Source of the DNA: Puniceicoccales bacterium | Lineage (GTDB): Bacteria > Verrucomicrobiota > Verrucomicrobiia > Opitutales > UBA9783 | Direction of reading: 5' to 3' | NCBI GenBank assembly: GCA_031260015.1 | Contig: JAIRKR010000061.1 | Coordinates: 1-14,556, forward strand | DNA length: 14,556 bases | Shown: piece after piece, positions 7,539 through 14,556 of the stretch | How the letters are laid out: every line of letters begins with the position of its first letter | How positions within the stretch are numbered: position 1 is the stretch's first letter | Made by a program: the position numbers and the translations under genes | Notes under the pieces: generated by a model | Database searches by the model: none | Seen by the model: the letters and a program-made list of their open reading frames with translations, nothing else | What the model was told of the DNA's origin: nothing

Positions 7539-9259
7539 GAAATACCTTCATGCGTTGGCATTATGAAGATGACATTCCCATACGACAGATCGAAACCTTA
7601 TGCAAACAGTTGGGCATTTCTGAATTTTTAGCCAAGTTATTGGGATCCTTGGGTTACTTGGATGTACCCTCAGCCTTCAACTTCTTAAATCCATCTCTAA
7701 AAAATTTAGAAAATCCTTCCGACATTGCACATTTAGATCAGGTCGTTCAAATAATAAATGAAGCCTGTAAAGCGGGGCAATCGATAGGCGTTATCAGCGA
7801 TTACGATGTGGATGGTATTACGAGCATGGCTCTATTACATCGCTATTTTGAAACCTTAAATTACAGCTTCACACCTTTTTTCCCGAATCGAGAAAAGGAA
7901 GGTTACGGGTTAAGCAAACAAGTGGTTAAGCGTGTGATATCTACGGGTAAGTTTGATTTAATTGTGGCACTCGATTGTGGAACGAATGCCGTTGAACCCA
8001 TCGAGCTACTCAATAAAAATGGAATTAACGTGATCGTAATCGATCATCATCAACCCAATTGCGAAAAATTACCGCGTGCAACGATTATTAATCCGCACGT
8101 CGATCCACAAAACCATTCTGCATCGGCACAACAATTATGCACGGTTGGATTAGTTTTTAAGCTGATACACGCTTGGTTAAAGGTTTTAAAAGCAGATCAC
8201 TTTACTCCAGCTTTATCAATACGCCTAAAGCCCTTCTTGGATCTCGTAGCTTTGGGTACCGTCGCCGACTTGGTGCCGCTCTTGGAAGAGAACCGACTAT
8301 TGGTCTACTTCGGATTGAAAGAACTGAAGCAATCGCGCTTATTGGGCCTTAAAAGTTTGCTAAAATTTTCGAGCATTGAAGCGGGTGCTCCTCTGAGTAC
8401 GGATGATGTTGCTTACCGTTTGGCTCCAAGGATTAACGTCAGTGGTCGCTTAAGTTCAGCCGATTTGCCATTTCGTCTGTTGACCAGTCGAGATATAAAC
8501 ATGTGCGATACTTGGGCAGATGCGCTAAATCGGTTGAATTTAGAAAGGCAGCAAATCGAGAAGCAGATTGTAATGCAAGCGGAACAAATGATGCGTGTAT
8601 ACCCTAAAAATGCGCTTGTTTACGTCCTGTACAATTCGAATTGGCATGTGGGTGTCGTTGGCGTGGCGGCAGGTAAATTGGCCCACCAATACGGTAAACC
8701 GGTTTTTGTTTTAGGCAAACAGGGCGAATTTGCAAAAGGATCGGGGCGCAGCGTGCACGCGGTAAATCTTGTAAATTTGTTGCAGCAGGCTCATGGGGAC
8801 ATAGAAGGATGGGGTGGCCATCCGGCAGCGGTTGGATTAACGGCCAAACCCGAAAAACTAGCTGCCCTAGAACAGTCTTTAGAAAACACCTTGAGAGCAA
8901 CCTTTAAGGAAGGTATACCAGAACCTCAATTGCGCGTGGCAACCGTGCTCAATGTTGAGGATTTTTCCGAAAAATTATTGGAGGAACTGGAACGAATGGC
9001 TCCTTTTGGCCAAGGAAATGAAGCGCCAGTATTCGTTTTGAAAAGAATTATTTTGCCGAAAAAACCTGAACGTTTTGGTAACGCAGGTGCGCACCTTCGA
9101 TTGGTTTTGAACAACATTTCCATCATAGGATGGGGTATGGGAACGATGCAATTACCTGTGAATTCCCCTCTTAATCTAGCGGTCAAAGTAGCCTGGAATT
9201 ATTGGCAAGGCGAGAAAAGAGTTCAAATGCATTTGATGGATTGGCAAAAATGCGATTAA
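7535..9259 (+). CDS. recJ: Single-stranded-DNA-specific exonuclease RecJ
   Basis: RecJ degrades single-stranded DNA 5' to 3' in recombination and mismatch repair. The 574-residue protein has the DHH phosphoesterase motifs: GVISDYDVDGITS (about 86-98), VALDCGTN (about 146-153), VIDHHQP (about 168-174), LVALGTVADLVPL (about 236-248) and APRINVSGR (about 297-305). The DHHA1 domain follows with GVVGVAAGKLA, KGSGRS and GGHPAAVGL (about 426-434), then the OB-like C-terminal part with PFGQGNEAPVF. All catalytic Asp and His are present. The TTG at 7535 overlaps the secDF stop by 3 nt; ATG 7550, five codons on, is an equally good start. Its place after secDF is shared with chlamydial genomes. Confidence 0.96.
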   Translation: MRNTFMRWHYEDDIPIRQIETLCKQLGISEFLAKLLGSLGYLDVPSAFNFLNPSLKNLENPSDIAHLDQVVQIINEACKAGQSIGVISDYDVDGITSMALLHRYFETLNYSFTPFFPNREKEGYGLSKQVVKRVISTGKFDLIVALDCGTNAVEPIELLNKNGINVIVIDHHQPNCEKLPRATIINPHVDPQNHSASAQQLCTVGLVFKLIHAWLKVLKADHFTPALSIRLKPFLDLVALGTVADLVPLLEENRLLVYFGLKELKQSRLLGLKSLLKFSSIEAGAPLSTDDVAYRLAPRINVSGRLSSADLPFRLLTSRDINMCDTWADALNRLNLERQQIEKQIVMQAEQMMRVYPKNALVYVLYNSNWHVGVVGVAAGKLAHQYGKPVFVLGKQGEFAKGSGRSVHAVNLVNLLQQAHGDIEGWGGHPAAVGLTAKPEKLAALEQSLENTLRATFKEGIPEPQLRVATVLNVEDFSEKLLEELERMAPFGQGNEAPVFVLKRIILPKKPERFGNAGAHLRLVLNNISIIGWGMGTMQLPVNSPLNLAVKVAWNYWQGEKRVQMHLMDWQKCD

Positions 9260-9583
9260 AAATCGTTTGCCAACGGGCGTTGTTAAAATGCTGACTTTAA
9301 CTTAGGCCCTGTGTAAAATCATCATAGTCAAGAAAGTTAATTTCGGTAAACTACGATTGAATTGCACAATGTATCCACAAAATATGTCAAACTTGCGACT
9401 GTAGAAAACGGTTGCGGCAAGATAAGAGTCTATAAAATTAGCGTACTTAGGCCTAAAAATCAAGAAGTCATAGACTTCAATCATGCGTACATGAAACGAC
9501 TTTGGTAATCTAAAAAAAGCAACAAACATAAAATTACGCCTCTAAATTCGAATTAAAATCATTGATCCACTACTCAACATTTT
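9260..9583. other. Intergenic gap between recJ and the helicase remnant, no gene recognised
   Basis: The 324-nt stretch lies between two convergent ends. A 75-codon minus-strand frame (9302-9529) has no ribosome site, no recognisable domain and a composition like random AT-rich sequence; I do not call it a gene. The visible structures are a perfect GAAGTC-ATA-GACTTC inverted repeat at 9464-9478 and a short CAAC-GGGC-GTTG hairpin just after recJ, too weak to call a terminator. The stretch may be eroded coding DNA. Confidence 0.5.
9464..9478. repeat. Inverted repeat GAAGTC-ATA-GACTTC
   Basis: Two 6-bp arms are perfectly complementary around a 3-bp centre. The 9-bp core GTCATAGAC is the reverse complement of the core of the inverted repeat at 13488-13502. 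It could be a protein-binding site or chance; there is no adjacent promoter to decide. Confidence 0.35.
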
Positions 9584-9952
9584 TCAGACACCTCTTGGGC
9601 TTGCAAACGTTGTTTGTCGCAGGGTGCTGTCTTGCGTCCTCACGGCAATGCTGTAGGCCTTGGGGTCTCCGACAATGAATACTTTTTTACGACCTCGGGT
9701 TAGGGCCGTATACAATAAGTTACGCTTGAGCATCACAAAATGCTGCGTCAGAAGTGGGATGACCACTATGGGAAACTCACTCCCTTGCGATTTATGAATG
9801 CTGATGGCGTACGCCAGCTTTAAATCTAAACAGTTCATACGTTGTGGTAAACCTTCGAATAAAAAGATGAGTACCCTTTTACTACCATTTAACCGCAATG
9901 CAACTGATTGAGTAACTTAGTCAAAATCCACAGATTTTATATACAGGCTTCT
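9584..9952 (-). pseudogene. C-terminal remnant of a RecD2-type (RecD/TraA family) helicase
   Basis: RecD2 is a superfamily 1B 5'-3' DNA helicase, normally about 700-750 residues. Only the last roughly 110 residues remain. They contain the late helicase motifs LAYAISIHKSQGSEFP (motif V region) and LLYTALTRGRKKVFIVGDPKA (motif VI region with the Arg finger). Going upstream in the same frame a TAA at 9917-9919 interrupts otherwise plausible helicase-like sequence (SVDFD, stop, VTQSVALRLNG), and a second stop lies at 9953-9955; nothing helicase-like is visible before that. No ATG or ribosome site precedes the fragment. With the ATPase motifs absent and an in-frame stop, it is best read as a decaying pseudogene. 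It sits in the gap between recJ and cdsA, transcribed in the same direction as cdsA. Confidence 0.8.
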
Positions 9953-10005
9953 TTAGAAAATTTAGTTGGCCTACGGGAGAGATAGTTATGCTAATTCTAA
10001 TCCGT

Positions 10006-10812
10006 TTAAATGCTACAGTATTTTATGAGGAAGTAGCCTATGGGTGCATTGAGCAAAAGGCTATCTATTAAGTCTAGAATGCCGCCGATGCCGGGGATGA
10101 GGTCACCCGAATCCTTTTGCCGCGATTGACGCTTGAGTAAGGATTCGATTAAGTCGGATACAACGGCGCCCATGGCCAAAATGAAAGAAAAAGTTATTTT
10201 TTGGAGGTAGCTCAAGGAGTTAAGATTATGAAAACAACATGGGATTAAAAGACCTGCCATGCAGGCCAATAAAATGCCACCGATGACCCCTTCCCACGTT
10301 TTTTTTGGACTGATGTTAAGTGCCAGGCGATGTTTTCCCAGGGTGCTCCCTATGATAAGGCCCCCAATGTCTGTCATTTTGGTAACGGCAACAATCCAAA
10401 ACAGCGTACTTGTTGAAAAATTTGTGTGTGCAGTCCTGGCAAAAAGTATTAAAAAGTGTAAATTGAATGGGATGTACCAAAATGAAAACAGCGAGCTAAT
10501 CAAACTCATCGCATTTTTGGTTTTCACAATAGCGCTTAGGCAAATGATTATTAGGCATGTAAGGTAAACGGATCCCAAAACTTGGGCCGTAAGGGGAATA
10601 AACCACAATGTGACTGGAAATACGACGGCCAGCCACGCATCAAAGGAACTCCAGGCAGTTAAGCCCGCCGCACGTAATATTTTGGAAAGTTCAATCTGTG
10701 CAAATAGAGAAACTAAAACGATCCACGTTACGATGGCAGTTTTTTGAAAGTAGTAAACGGATCCCAACAGTGTTCCCCACAGAAAAATGGAACTCAACGT
10801 ACGCTTTTTCAT
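10006..10812 (-). CDS. cdsA: Phosphatidate cytidylyltransferase CdsA
   Basis: CdsA is an integral membrane enzyme that makes CDP-diacylglycerol from CTP and phosphatidic acid, the branch point of phospholipid synthesis. The 268-residue protein has about eight hydrophobic segments. The C-terminal family signature SDLIESLLKRQSRQKDSGDL, continuing PGIGGILDLIDSLL (about 212-246), is clear, with the KD and final Asp pairs present. Two positions differ from the textbook motif: the His in PGHGG is Ile, and the Arg in LDRxDS is Leu. A mid-protein SPKKTWEGVIGG (about 168-179) is also typical. It starts 2 nt after the uppS stop, so the two are translationally linked. No Shine-Dalgarno is obvious. Confidence 0.94.
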   Translation of the reverse strand: MKKRTLSSIFLWGTLLGSVYYFQKTAIVTWIVLVSLFAQIELSKILRAAGLTAWSSFDAWLAVVFPVTLWFIPLTAQVLGSVYLTCLIIICLSAIVKTKNAMSLISSLFSFWYIPFNLHFLILFARTAHTNFSTSTLFWIVAVTKMTDIGGLIIGSTLGKHRLALNISPKKTWEGVIGGILLACMAGLLIPCCFHNLNSLSYLQKITFSFILAMGAVVSDLIESLLKRQSRQKDSGDLIPGIGGILDLIDSLLLNAPIGYFLIKYCSI

Positions 10813-10814
10813 GA

Positions 10815-11510
10815 TTATTGTTCGGCATTACCGAAACGTCGTTCACGTTTTTTGTAATTTTCAATGGCCAAGTCAAATGCTTCTTTGTTGAAATCGGGCC
10901 AGTAAGTAGGCGTGAAATATAATTCGCTGTAGGCAGATTGTAGGCATAAATAATTGCTTAACCTAACTTCACCGGAGGTTCTAATCACCAAATCGGGATC
11001 GGGTATATCGGCCGTGTATAGGTAACGAGAAAAGGTATTCCAATCCAATGACTGGACCGTTGAGGCCTGTATACAAAGTTTAATGGCTCGCAATGTTTCC
11101 TCTCGAGCGCCATAATTGAGCGCCAAGACAAGATTGCATTTCGTAAACTGAGAAGTAGCCTGTTTTATGTCCATTAGGGTTGCGTATAAATTGGAAGGGA
11201 GTTGAGCGATGTCTCCCAAGGTATGCAGGCGAATTTTTTCTTTGATAAAATTTGCACGTTGTTTTTTTAAATGTGTGTTCAGCAGACGGAAGATAGTACT
11301 GACTTCTAATTTGGGACGTTGCCAGTTTTCCGTAGAAAAAGCGTAGAAAGTCACAAAGGGAATATGCCAGTGTTGAAACGCATGCTGCGCAATCTCAAAA
11401 GCACGTTTGGCGCCCTCTTTGTGACCACCCGACCGTGGCAAATTACGTTGCTTAGCCCAACGACCATTACCATCTAAGATGAGTGCGACGTGCTTAAGAG
11501 GCGTTTCCAT
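10815..11510 (-). CDS. uppS: Undecaprenyl diphosphate synthase UppS (isoprenyl transferase)
   Basis: UppS is a cytoplasmic cis-prenyltransferase that builds the C55 lipid carrier for peptidoglycan and other wall polymers from farnesyl diphosphate and isopentenyl diphosphate. At 231 residues it is a usual length. Motifs in order are HVALILDGNGRWAKQR (about 7-22, with the Mg-binding Asp13), SGGHKEGAK (about 27-35), FYAFSTENW, LALNYGAREE (about 129-138) and DPDLVIRTSGEVRLSNYL (about 173-190), followed by YSELYFTPTYWPDF. All catalytic residues are visible. A weak AAAGG lies about 9 nt before the ATG and overlaps the aspS end. It begins 5 nt after the aspS stop and ends 2 nt before cdsA, in an aspS-uppS-cdsA operon. 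Confidence 0.97.
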   Translation of the reverse strand: METPLKHVALILDGNGRWAKQRNLPRSGGHKEGAKRAFEIAQHAFQHWHIPFVTFYAFSTENWQRPKLEVSTIFRLLNTHLKKQRANFIKEKIRLHTLGDIAQLPSNLYATLMDIKQATSQFTKCNLVLALNYGAREETLRAIKLCIQASTVQSLDWNTFSRYLYTADIPDPDLVIRTSGEVRLSNYLCLQSAYSELYFTPTYWPDFNKEAFDLAIENYKKRERRFGNAEQ

Positions 11511-11515
11511 GCATT

Positions 11516-13309
11516 TTACCTTTGAGTATTGAATGAGAATTGTAAATTTAAATCTTCGAGTTGCCTATCGTCCACGTATCCCGGACTCATGGCCATAAGG
11601 TCTTGCCCCTTCTGTGTTTTAGGAAACGCAATCACATCTCGAATGCTGTGTGTGCCCGCCATTAATGCCACCAAACGATCAAACCCCAGCGCAATACCAC
11701 CGTGGGGAGGTGCTCCAAATTTGAATGCTCGCAATAGGTAGCCAAATCGATTTTCAACGACCTCGGGAGCCAGTTTAAGTACCTCTTCAAAAATAAATTG
11801 CTGGACTTCTGCCGAATGAATTCGGATGCTACCTCCTCCCAACTCTGTTCCATTGAGGACCAAATCGTAATGCTGCCCGCGTACTTTTTGTGGATCTGTT
11901 TTTAATAGAGGTACGTCTGCCTTTAGGGGAGCGGTGAAGGGATGATGGGTTGCAACGTATTTGTTTTGTCCTTCGTCAAAAGTAAGCAGTGGGAAATCTA
12001 CAACCCACAAAAATTTGTAATCGCTGGGCGAAATTGTCAAAAGGCTTCGTTTTTCCAACATGGACCCAATTTCTAGACGCATTTTCCCCAAGATCGTACA
12101 AGCTTTTTCCCACGGCCCCGCCATGAAAAATAGGCAATCTCCTTCTTGGATGTCTAGGGTTTGCAGTAAAGCTTGCTTTTCTTGGTCCGACAAAAATTTT
12201 GTTAACGGCGACTTCCATTCGCCGGACTTAACCCTGATGTAAGCCAAACCTTGGGCTCCCAAATCCTTGGCTTTTTGTTCGAGCATATTGAGTTCGCCCG
12301 TAGTCATATCTGCGAAACGTGCAACACGTAATGCCTTAATAACCCCCCCCTGGGCAACTACGTTGGCAAAAACTTGCAATTTTGATGTTTGGAAAATGCT
12401 TGAAACATCTTGCAATTCCATGCCGAAACGCATGTCGGGTTTGTCGGATCCAAAACGATTCATGGCCTCTTTAAACGTCATGCGCAAGAAGGGTATTTTA
12501 ACCGATATCCCCAAGCAATCACTCCACAATTTCGCAACAAGCCCTTCCATGAGCGTATAAACATCTTCTCGATCGATGAAAGAAGCCTCCAGATCTATCT
12601 GCGTAAATTCGGGTTGGCGATCCGCACGTAAGTCTTCGTCCCGAAAGCAACGCGCCAATGAAAAATACCGTTCAACACCTGCGACCATCAACATTTGCTT
12701 GTACTGTTGCGGCGATTGGGTGAGTGCGTAGCACTGACCTGGATTGAGTCGACTGGGTACGAGAAATTCCCTTGCGCCTTCGGGTGTACTTTTAAACAAA
12801 ATAGGGGTTTCTACTTCGAAAAATCCTTTTTCGTTCAGGTAATTTCTAATCACCATGGAAGCGCGATGCCTCAGCTGTAACCGGTTTTGGTTGGTTTTTC
12901 TTCGCAAGTCGAGGTAACGATAGGTAAGGCGTAAATCTTCGCTTACCCGGTCTGCTTTATCATCTAAAGGGAAAGGGAGCGTTTGACAACGGTTATGAAT
13001 TTCAATACAATTCACTTGAACTTCGATTTCTCCGGTTGCAATACGTTTGTTAACAGTCTCCTGAGGTCTCCGTTGTACCGTACCGCAGACTTCAATGACG
13101 GATTCCGGTTTCAGCACGGTTAAAGTTTCTTGAAATTTGTTGGGATCCAGCACCAATTGCGTAATTCCTTCGCGATCTCTGAGGTCAATAAAGCAAAGTC
13201 CACCGTGATCTCGCAGGCTTTGCACCCAACCCATTAAAGTAACGGTTTGATCTACTTGGGTATGGTTTAAAACACCACAAGTGTGCGTTCGTTGGCTCAA
13301 CTCCCTCAT
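11516..13309 (-). CDS. aspS: Aspartyl-tRNA synthetase, probably non-discriminating (Asp/Asn)
   Basis: This is a class II synthetase of the bacterial type. Residues are counted from the ATG at 13309 (597 residues), chosen because the family N terminus RTHTCG follows at once; the frame also allows starts at 13339 and 13372 with no homology in the extension. The anticodon-binding OB fold covers about 8-110. Catalytic motif 1 and DLRLTYRYLDLRRK follow, then motif 2 FRDEDLRADRQPEFTQIDLE, the GAD-type insertion, and motif 3 GGIALGFDRLVALMAG. In the OB fold the sequence is SLRDHGGL: His35 is where discriminating enzymes such as E. coli have Leu and the non-discriminating P. aeruginosa enzyme has His. 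The next gene upstream on the same strand is tRNA-Asn. Expected role: charging both tRNA-Asp and tRNA-Asn with Asp, the latter then amidated by GatCAB. Confidence 0.95.
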   Translation of the reverse strand: MRELSQRTHTCGVLNHTQVDQTVTLMGWVQSLRDHGGLCFIDLRDREGITQLVLDPNKFQETLTVLKPESVIEVCGTVQRRPQETVNKRIATGEIEVQVNCIEIHNRCQTLPFPLDDKADRVSEDLRLTYRYLDLRRKTNQNRLQLRHRASMVIRNYLNEKGFFEVETPILFKSTPEGAREFLVPSRLNPGQCYALTQSPQQYKQMLMVAGVERYFSLARCFRDEDLRADRQPEFTQIDLEASFIDREDVYTLMEGLVAKLWSDCLGISVKIPFLRMTFKEAMNRFGSDKPDMRFGMELQDVSSIFQTSKLQVFANVVAQGGVIKALRVARFADMTTGELNMLEQKAKDLGAQGLAYIRVKSGEWKSPLTKFLSDQEKQALLQTLDIQEGDCLFFMAGPWEKACTILGKMRLEIGSMLEKRSLLTISPSDYKFLWVVDFPLLTFDEGQNKYVATHHPFTAPLKADVPLLKTDPQKVRGQHYDLVLNGTELGGGSIRIHSAEVQQFIFEEVLKLAPEVVENRFGYLLRAFKFGAPPHGGIALGFDRLVALMAGTHSIRDVIAFPKTQKGQDLMAMSPGYVDDRQLEDLNLQFSFNTQR

Positions 13310-13412
13310 GCTAGACACAATAAGCACCTTATGCATCATTACACAAGCAAATCTTTCACGAAACGTGCGCAAGTCTATTTACCCAAAGGTCTATGAAGGT
13401 ATGTTGAACCTC

Positions 13413-13499
<87 letters not shown>

Positions 13500-13502
<3 letters not shown>

Positions 13503-13528
13503 GTTTTTGCATTTTTCGAATTTGTCAA
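13500..13528 (-). promoter_or_regulatory. Putative promoter for tRNA-Asn (and possibly aspS-uppS-cdsA)
   Basis: On the minus strand a perfect TTGACA (13523-13528) is followed after 17 nt by AACATT (13500-13505), a poor -10. The start would fall near 13493, six bases before the mature tRNA. The -35 is strong and well placed; the -10 is weak. Confidence 0.4.
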
Positions 13529-13954
13529 CCTTTTGTTGATAAAATGTAAGGGTAAAGGTGCATTTTTCCAAAAGATACCAGGATGTATTGGGCACGGTGT
13601 TTTTTTGACTTGTATACAATATGCGACGTTAGCTGCCTGATGCACAAAGGATGTTTAGAAGCAAATCTTAAGTTTCAGAGAAAATGGGTAAGATGTATTG
13701 TAAAGTAAAATTAAACTTTGATGATTTTAAAAGGAGAACGCAATAGTAACTAACGCATGGATAGACCGTAGCAAAGGATTTGTCTCCTAAAACCCCTCCG
13801 AAAAACCTATGAAAACCCTTGACAGAGGTAGGTGAGAAACATACAATGATTCAGTAGTGAAGACCTCGAGACCTCAAAGCGTCTAAGCGTTTAGTCGCCG
13901 GTAGTATTCTGGAAATAGAGGACTCCGAGCAACGGTTTGGATCTTGTCCATGGG
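13503..13954. other. Non-coding region between tRNA-Asn and the right repeat array
   Basis: About 450 nt contain no convincing gene on either strand. A ribosome-site-like AAAGGAG near 13730 is followed by no ATG, GTG or TTG and soon by a stop, so it could be the remains of a lost gene. The main identifiable elements are the promoter at 13819-13847 and the short element at 13866-13893 that recurs after the repeat array. Confidence 0.55.
13819..13847 (+). promoter_or_regulatory. Near-consensus sigma70 promoter reading into the right repeat array
   Basis: TTGACA (13819-13824), a spacer of exactly 17 nt and TACAAT (13842-13847) match the consensus at 11 of 12 bases. Transcription would start near 13854 and run through the repeat array toward the prepilin-like frame. 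No start codon opening a long frame lies close to the promoter, so the transcript would carry a repeat-rich leader of roughly 400 nt or more. Confidence 0.7.
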
Positions 13955-14365
13955 TTGAATCCGGGTCGAGGATTGCCTCGAAGGTTTTGGCAAAACCGGG
14001 AATTGAGACCCAACCGGAATCCAGAACCAAGCCAAAGCCTAGGATCTAATCAAAGATTTGGGCCGAACCAGGCCGGGAGTTAAAGCTGAGTCGGGAGGAA
14101 CCAAACCGGGATTCGAAACCAGTTTTGGAATGGCCCCTCCGCCATAGATTGAATCCGGGTCGAGGATTTGAGCCAAGCCGAGAATTGGCGCCAGAACAAT
14201 GGTTAAAACCCTGTCAGAGATTAGGATTAAAGCTGGTCTGGAGGTTGGAGCCCCAGCCAAGAATTAGAATCGGTCTTGGGATTGAGACCAAGTCAAAAAC
14301 GACTAAAATTTCCATCCGTAGGCAGAAACGGTTTTCATCGAAATATCGAGACCTCTAACCGTTTA
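13866..14365 (+). repeat. Short direct repeat flanking the right repeat array
   Basis: TCGAGACCTC occurs exactly at 13866-13875 and 14346-14355. Each copy is followed by CGTTTA, at 13888-13893 after 12 nt and at 14360-14365 after 4 nt. The pair brackets the 18-bp array, as boundaries of an inserted or duplicated segment would. The element is short, so chance is possible. Confidence 0.4.
13955..14299 (+). repeat. 18-bp degenerate tandem repeat, right array
   Basis: This is the same family as the left array (shared CCAGAACAATGGTT at 50-63 and about 14191-14204). Clear units begin at 13955, 13973, 14003, 14080, 14113, 14131, 14149, 14167, 14185, 14203, 14227, 14245, 14264 and 14282. TTGAATCCGGGTCGAGGATT is exact at 13955-13974 and 14149-14168. 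Unlike the left array, phase is disturbed: a TAA in the Leu-first frame at 14047, irregular units near 14020-14079, a 24-bp unit at 14221 and a 19-bp unit at 14245. The Leu-first frame is open from 14050 to 14355 with hexapeptides such as RLNPGR and LAPEQW; its only start codon of the usual kinds is TTG 14125. After the 19-bp unit, the last two units are in the frame of the downstream prepilin. Confidence 0.82.
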
Positions 14366-14556
14366 ACTGTAAAAGAGAGGTTTAAAGAGACAGTTCCTGC
14401 CCAAGCATCGAAGTATTTATCCGCATCCATACATCGAAAGGATTTTACGTTGGTTGAAATTATCGTTGCGCTGTGTATTGTGGCCATCCTGACCGCCATT
14501 GCCGTTCCGGGCTTTAGGAAAGCCACCGAAGACTTTCGACTCAACGCAACATTGGA
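14282..14556 (+). CDS. Type IV prepilin/pseudopilin-like protein, 3' end beyond window, start uncertain
   Basis: The frame contains the N-methylation type segment KDFTLVEIIVALCIVAILTA (14438-14497) followed by IAVPGFRKATEDFRL, the hallmark of type IV pilins and type II secretion pseudopilins: basic residue, FTLVE with Glu at +5, then a long hydrophobic helix. The residue before Phe, cleaved by prepilin peptidase, is Asp (GAT) instead of the usual Gly. The frame is open from 14231 (stop at 14228-14230) and has no ATG or GTG; TTG 14276 or 14282 would give a leader of about 53 residues or more, beginning in the repeat array. A good AAAGGA at 14437-14442 is 7 nt before TTG 14450, but starting there would remove the cleavage site. 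It could be a functional atypical prepilin or a gene with a damaged 5' end. Confidence 0.7.
   Translation, partial: MRPSQKRLKFPSVGRNGFHRNIETSNRLTVKERFKETVPAQASKYLSASIHRKDFTLVEIIVALCIVAILTAIAVPGFRKATEDFRLNATL

Noticed and set aside
9258..9290. Rho-independent terminator after recJ
   Set aside because: The CAAC-GGGC-GTTG hairpin has only a 4-bp stem and no T-run follows.
9302..9529. 75-codon minus-strand frame between recJ and the helicase remnant
   Set aside because: There is no ribosome site, promoter or recognisable domain, and the length is expected by chance in AT-rich sequence.
13310..13372. 21-residue N-terminal extension of AspRS
   Set aside because: AspRS proteins begin a few residues before RTHxCG; the extension has no homology that I recognise and no ribosome site.
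13600..13625. Promoter around TTGACT and TATACAAT
   Set aside because: The two boxes are only 2 nt apart and no -35 lies at the right distance from the -10.
14039..14260. 73-codon minus-strand frame across the right array
   Set aside because: It is a by-product of the 18-bp period, which keeps a frame open on the opposite strand as well.
14125..14358. 77-codon plus-strand frame as a separate protein gene
   Set aside because: It is the repeat array read in its Leu-first frame, begins at a TTG inside a unit and continues out of frame past the 19-bp unit; no ribosome site is seen. It is described under the repeat.

Overview
The window is a stretch of bacterial chromosome, moderately AT-rich, densely coding in the middle and bounded at both ends by a degenerate repeat family. 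Several gene contents point to the PVC superphylum: a HPPK-DHPS (FolK-FolP) fusion beside a CofE-type ligase, a single-chain SecD-SecF fusion directly upstream of recJ, and an uppS-cdsA pair. Verrucomicrobiota (Opitutia-like) or Chlamydiota are the best guesses; I cannot decide between them without a search. Few genes have a Shine-Dalgarno motif, and a decayed helicase fragment lies between recJ and cdsA, which suggests some genome erosion.

Layout. 1-1981: a large exported protein of unknown family whose open frame is preceded by 16 phased units of an 18-bp repeat that reads as a hexapeptide repeat (L-x-P-x-R/Q-x). 2033-4097: folKP and folC2, overlapping, for folate synthesis and glutamylation. 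4102-4566 (minus): a small cyclic-nucleotide-binding-domain protein, convergent with folC2 and divergent from yajC. 4663-9259: yajC-secDF-recJ, a tightly packed protein-export unit with a single-strand exonuclease at its end. 9260-10005: a poorly coding gap holding a remnant of a RecD2-type helicase. 10006-13487 (minus): tRNA-Asn, aspS, uppS, cdsA, probably read together. 13488-14230: non-coding sequence with a near-consensus promoter, followed by a second block of the 18-bp repeat. 14231-14556: a type IV prepilin-like reading frame, cut by the window end.

How it fits together. The core genes are ordinary housekeeping: folate cofactors, Sec translocation (YajC and SecDF assist SecYEG), undecaprenyl and CDP-diacylglycerol precursors for envelope synthesis, and aspartyl/asparaginyl-tRNA formation. 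AspRS carries the His that marks non-discriminating enzymes and lies next to a tRNA-Asn gene, so Asn-tRNA is probably made by the transamidation route.

The least explained feature is the 18-bp repeat family. It occurs twice, each time just ahead of the hydrophobic export signal of a surface or secreted protein. In both places the leucine-first reading frame of the final units is the frame of the downstream protein. At the left locus this frame is unbroken; at the right locus it is broken by a stop and by a 19-bp unit.
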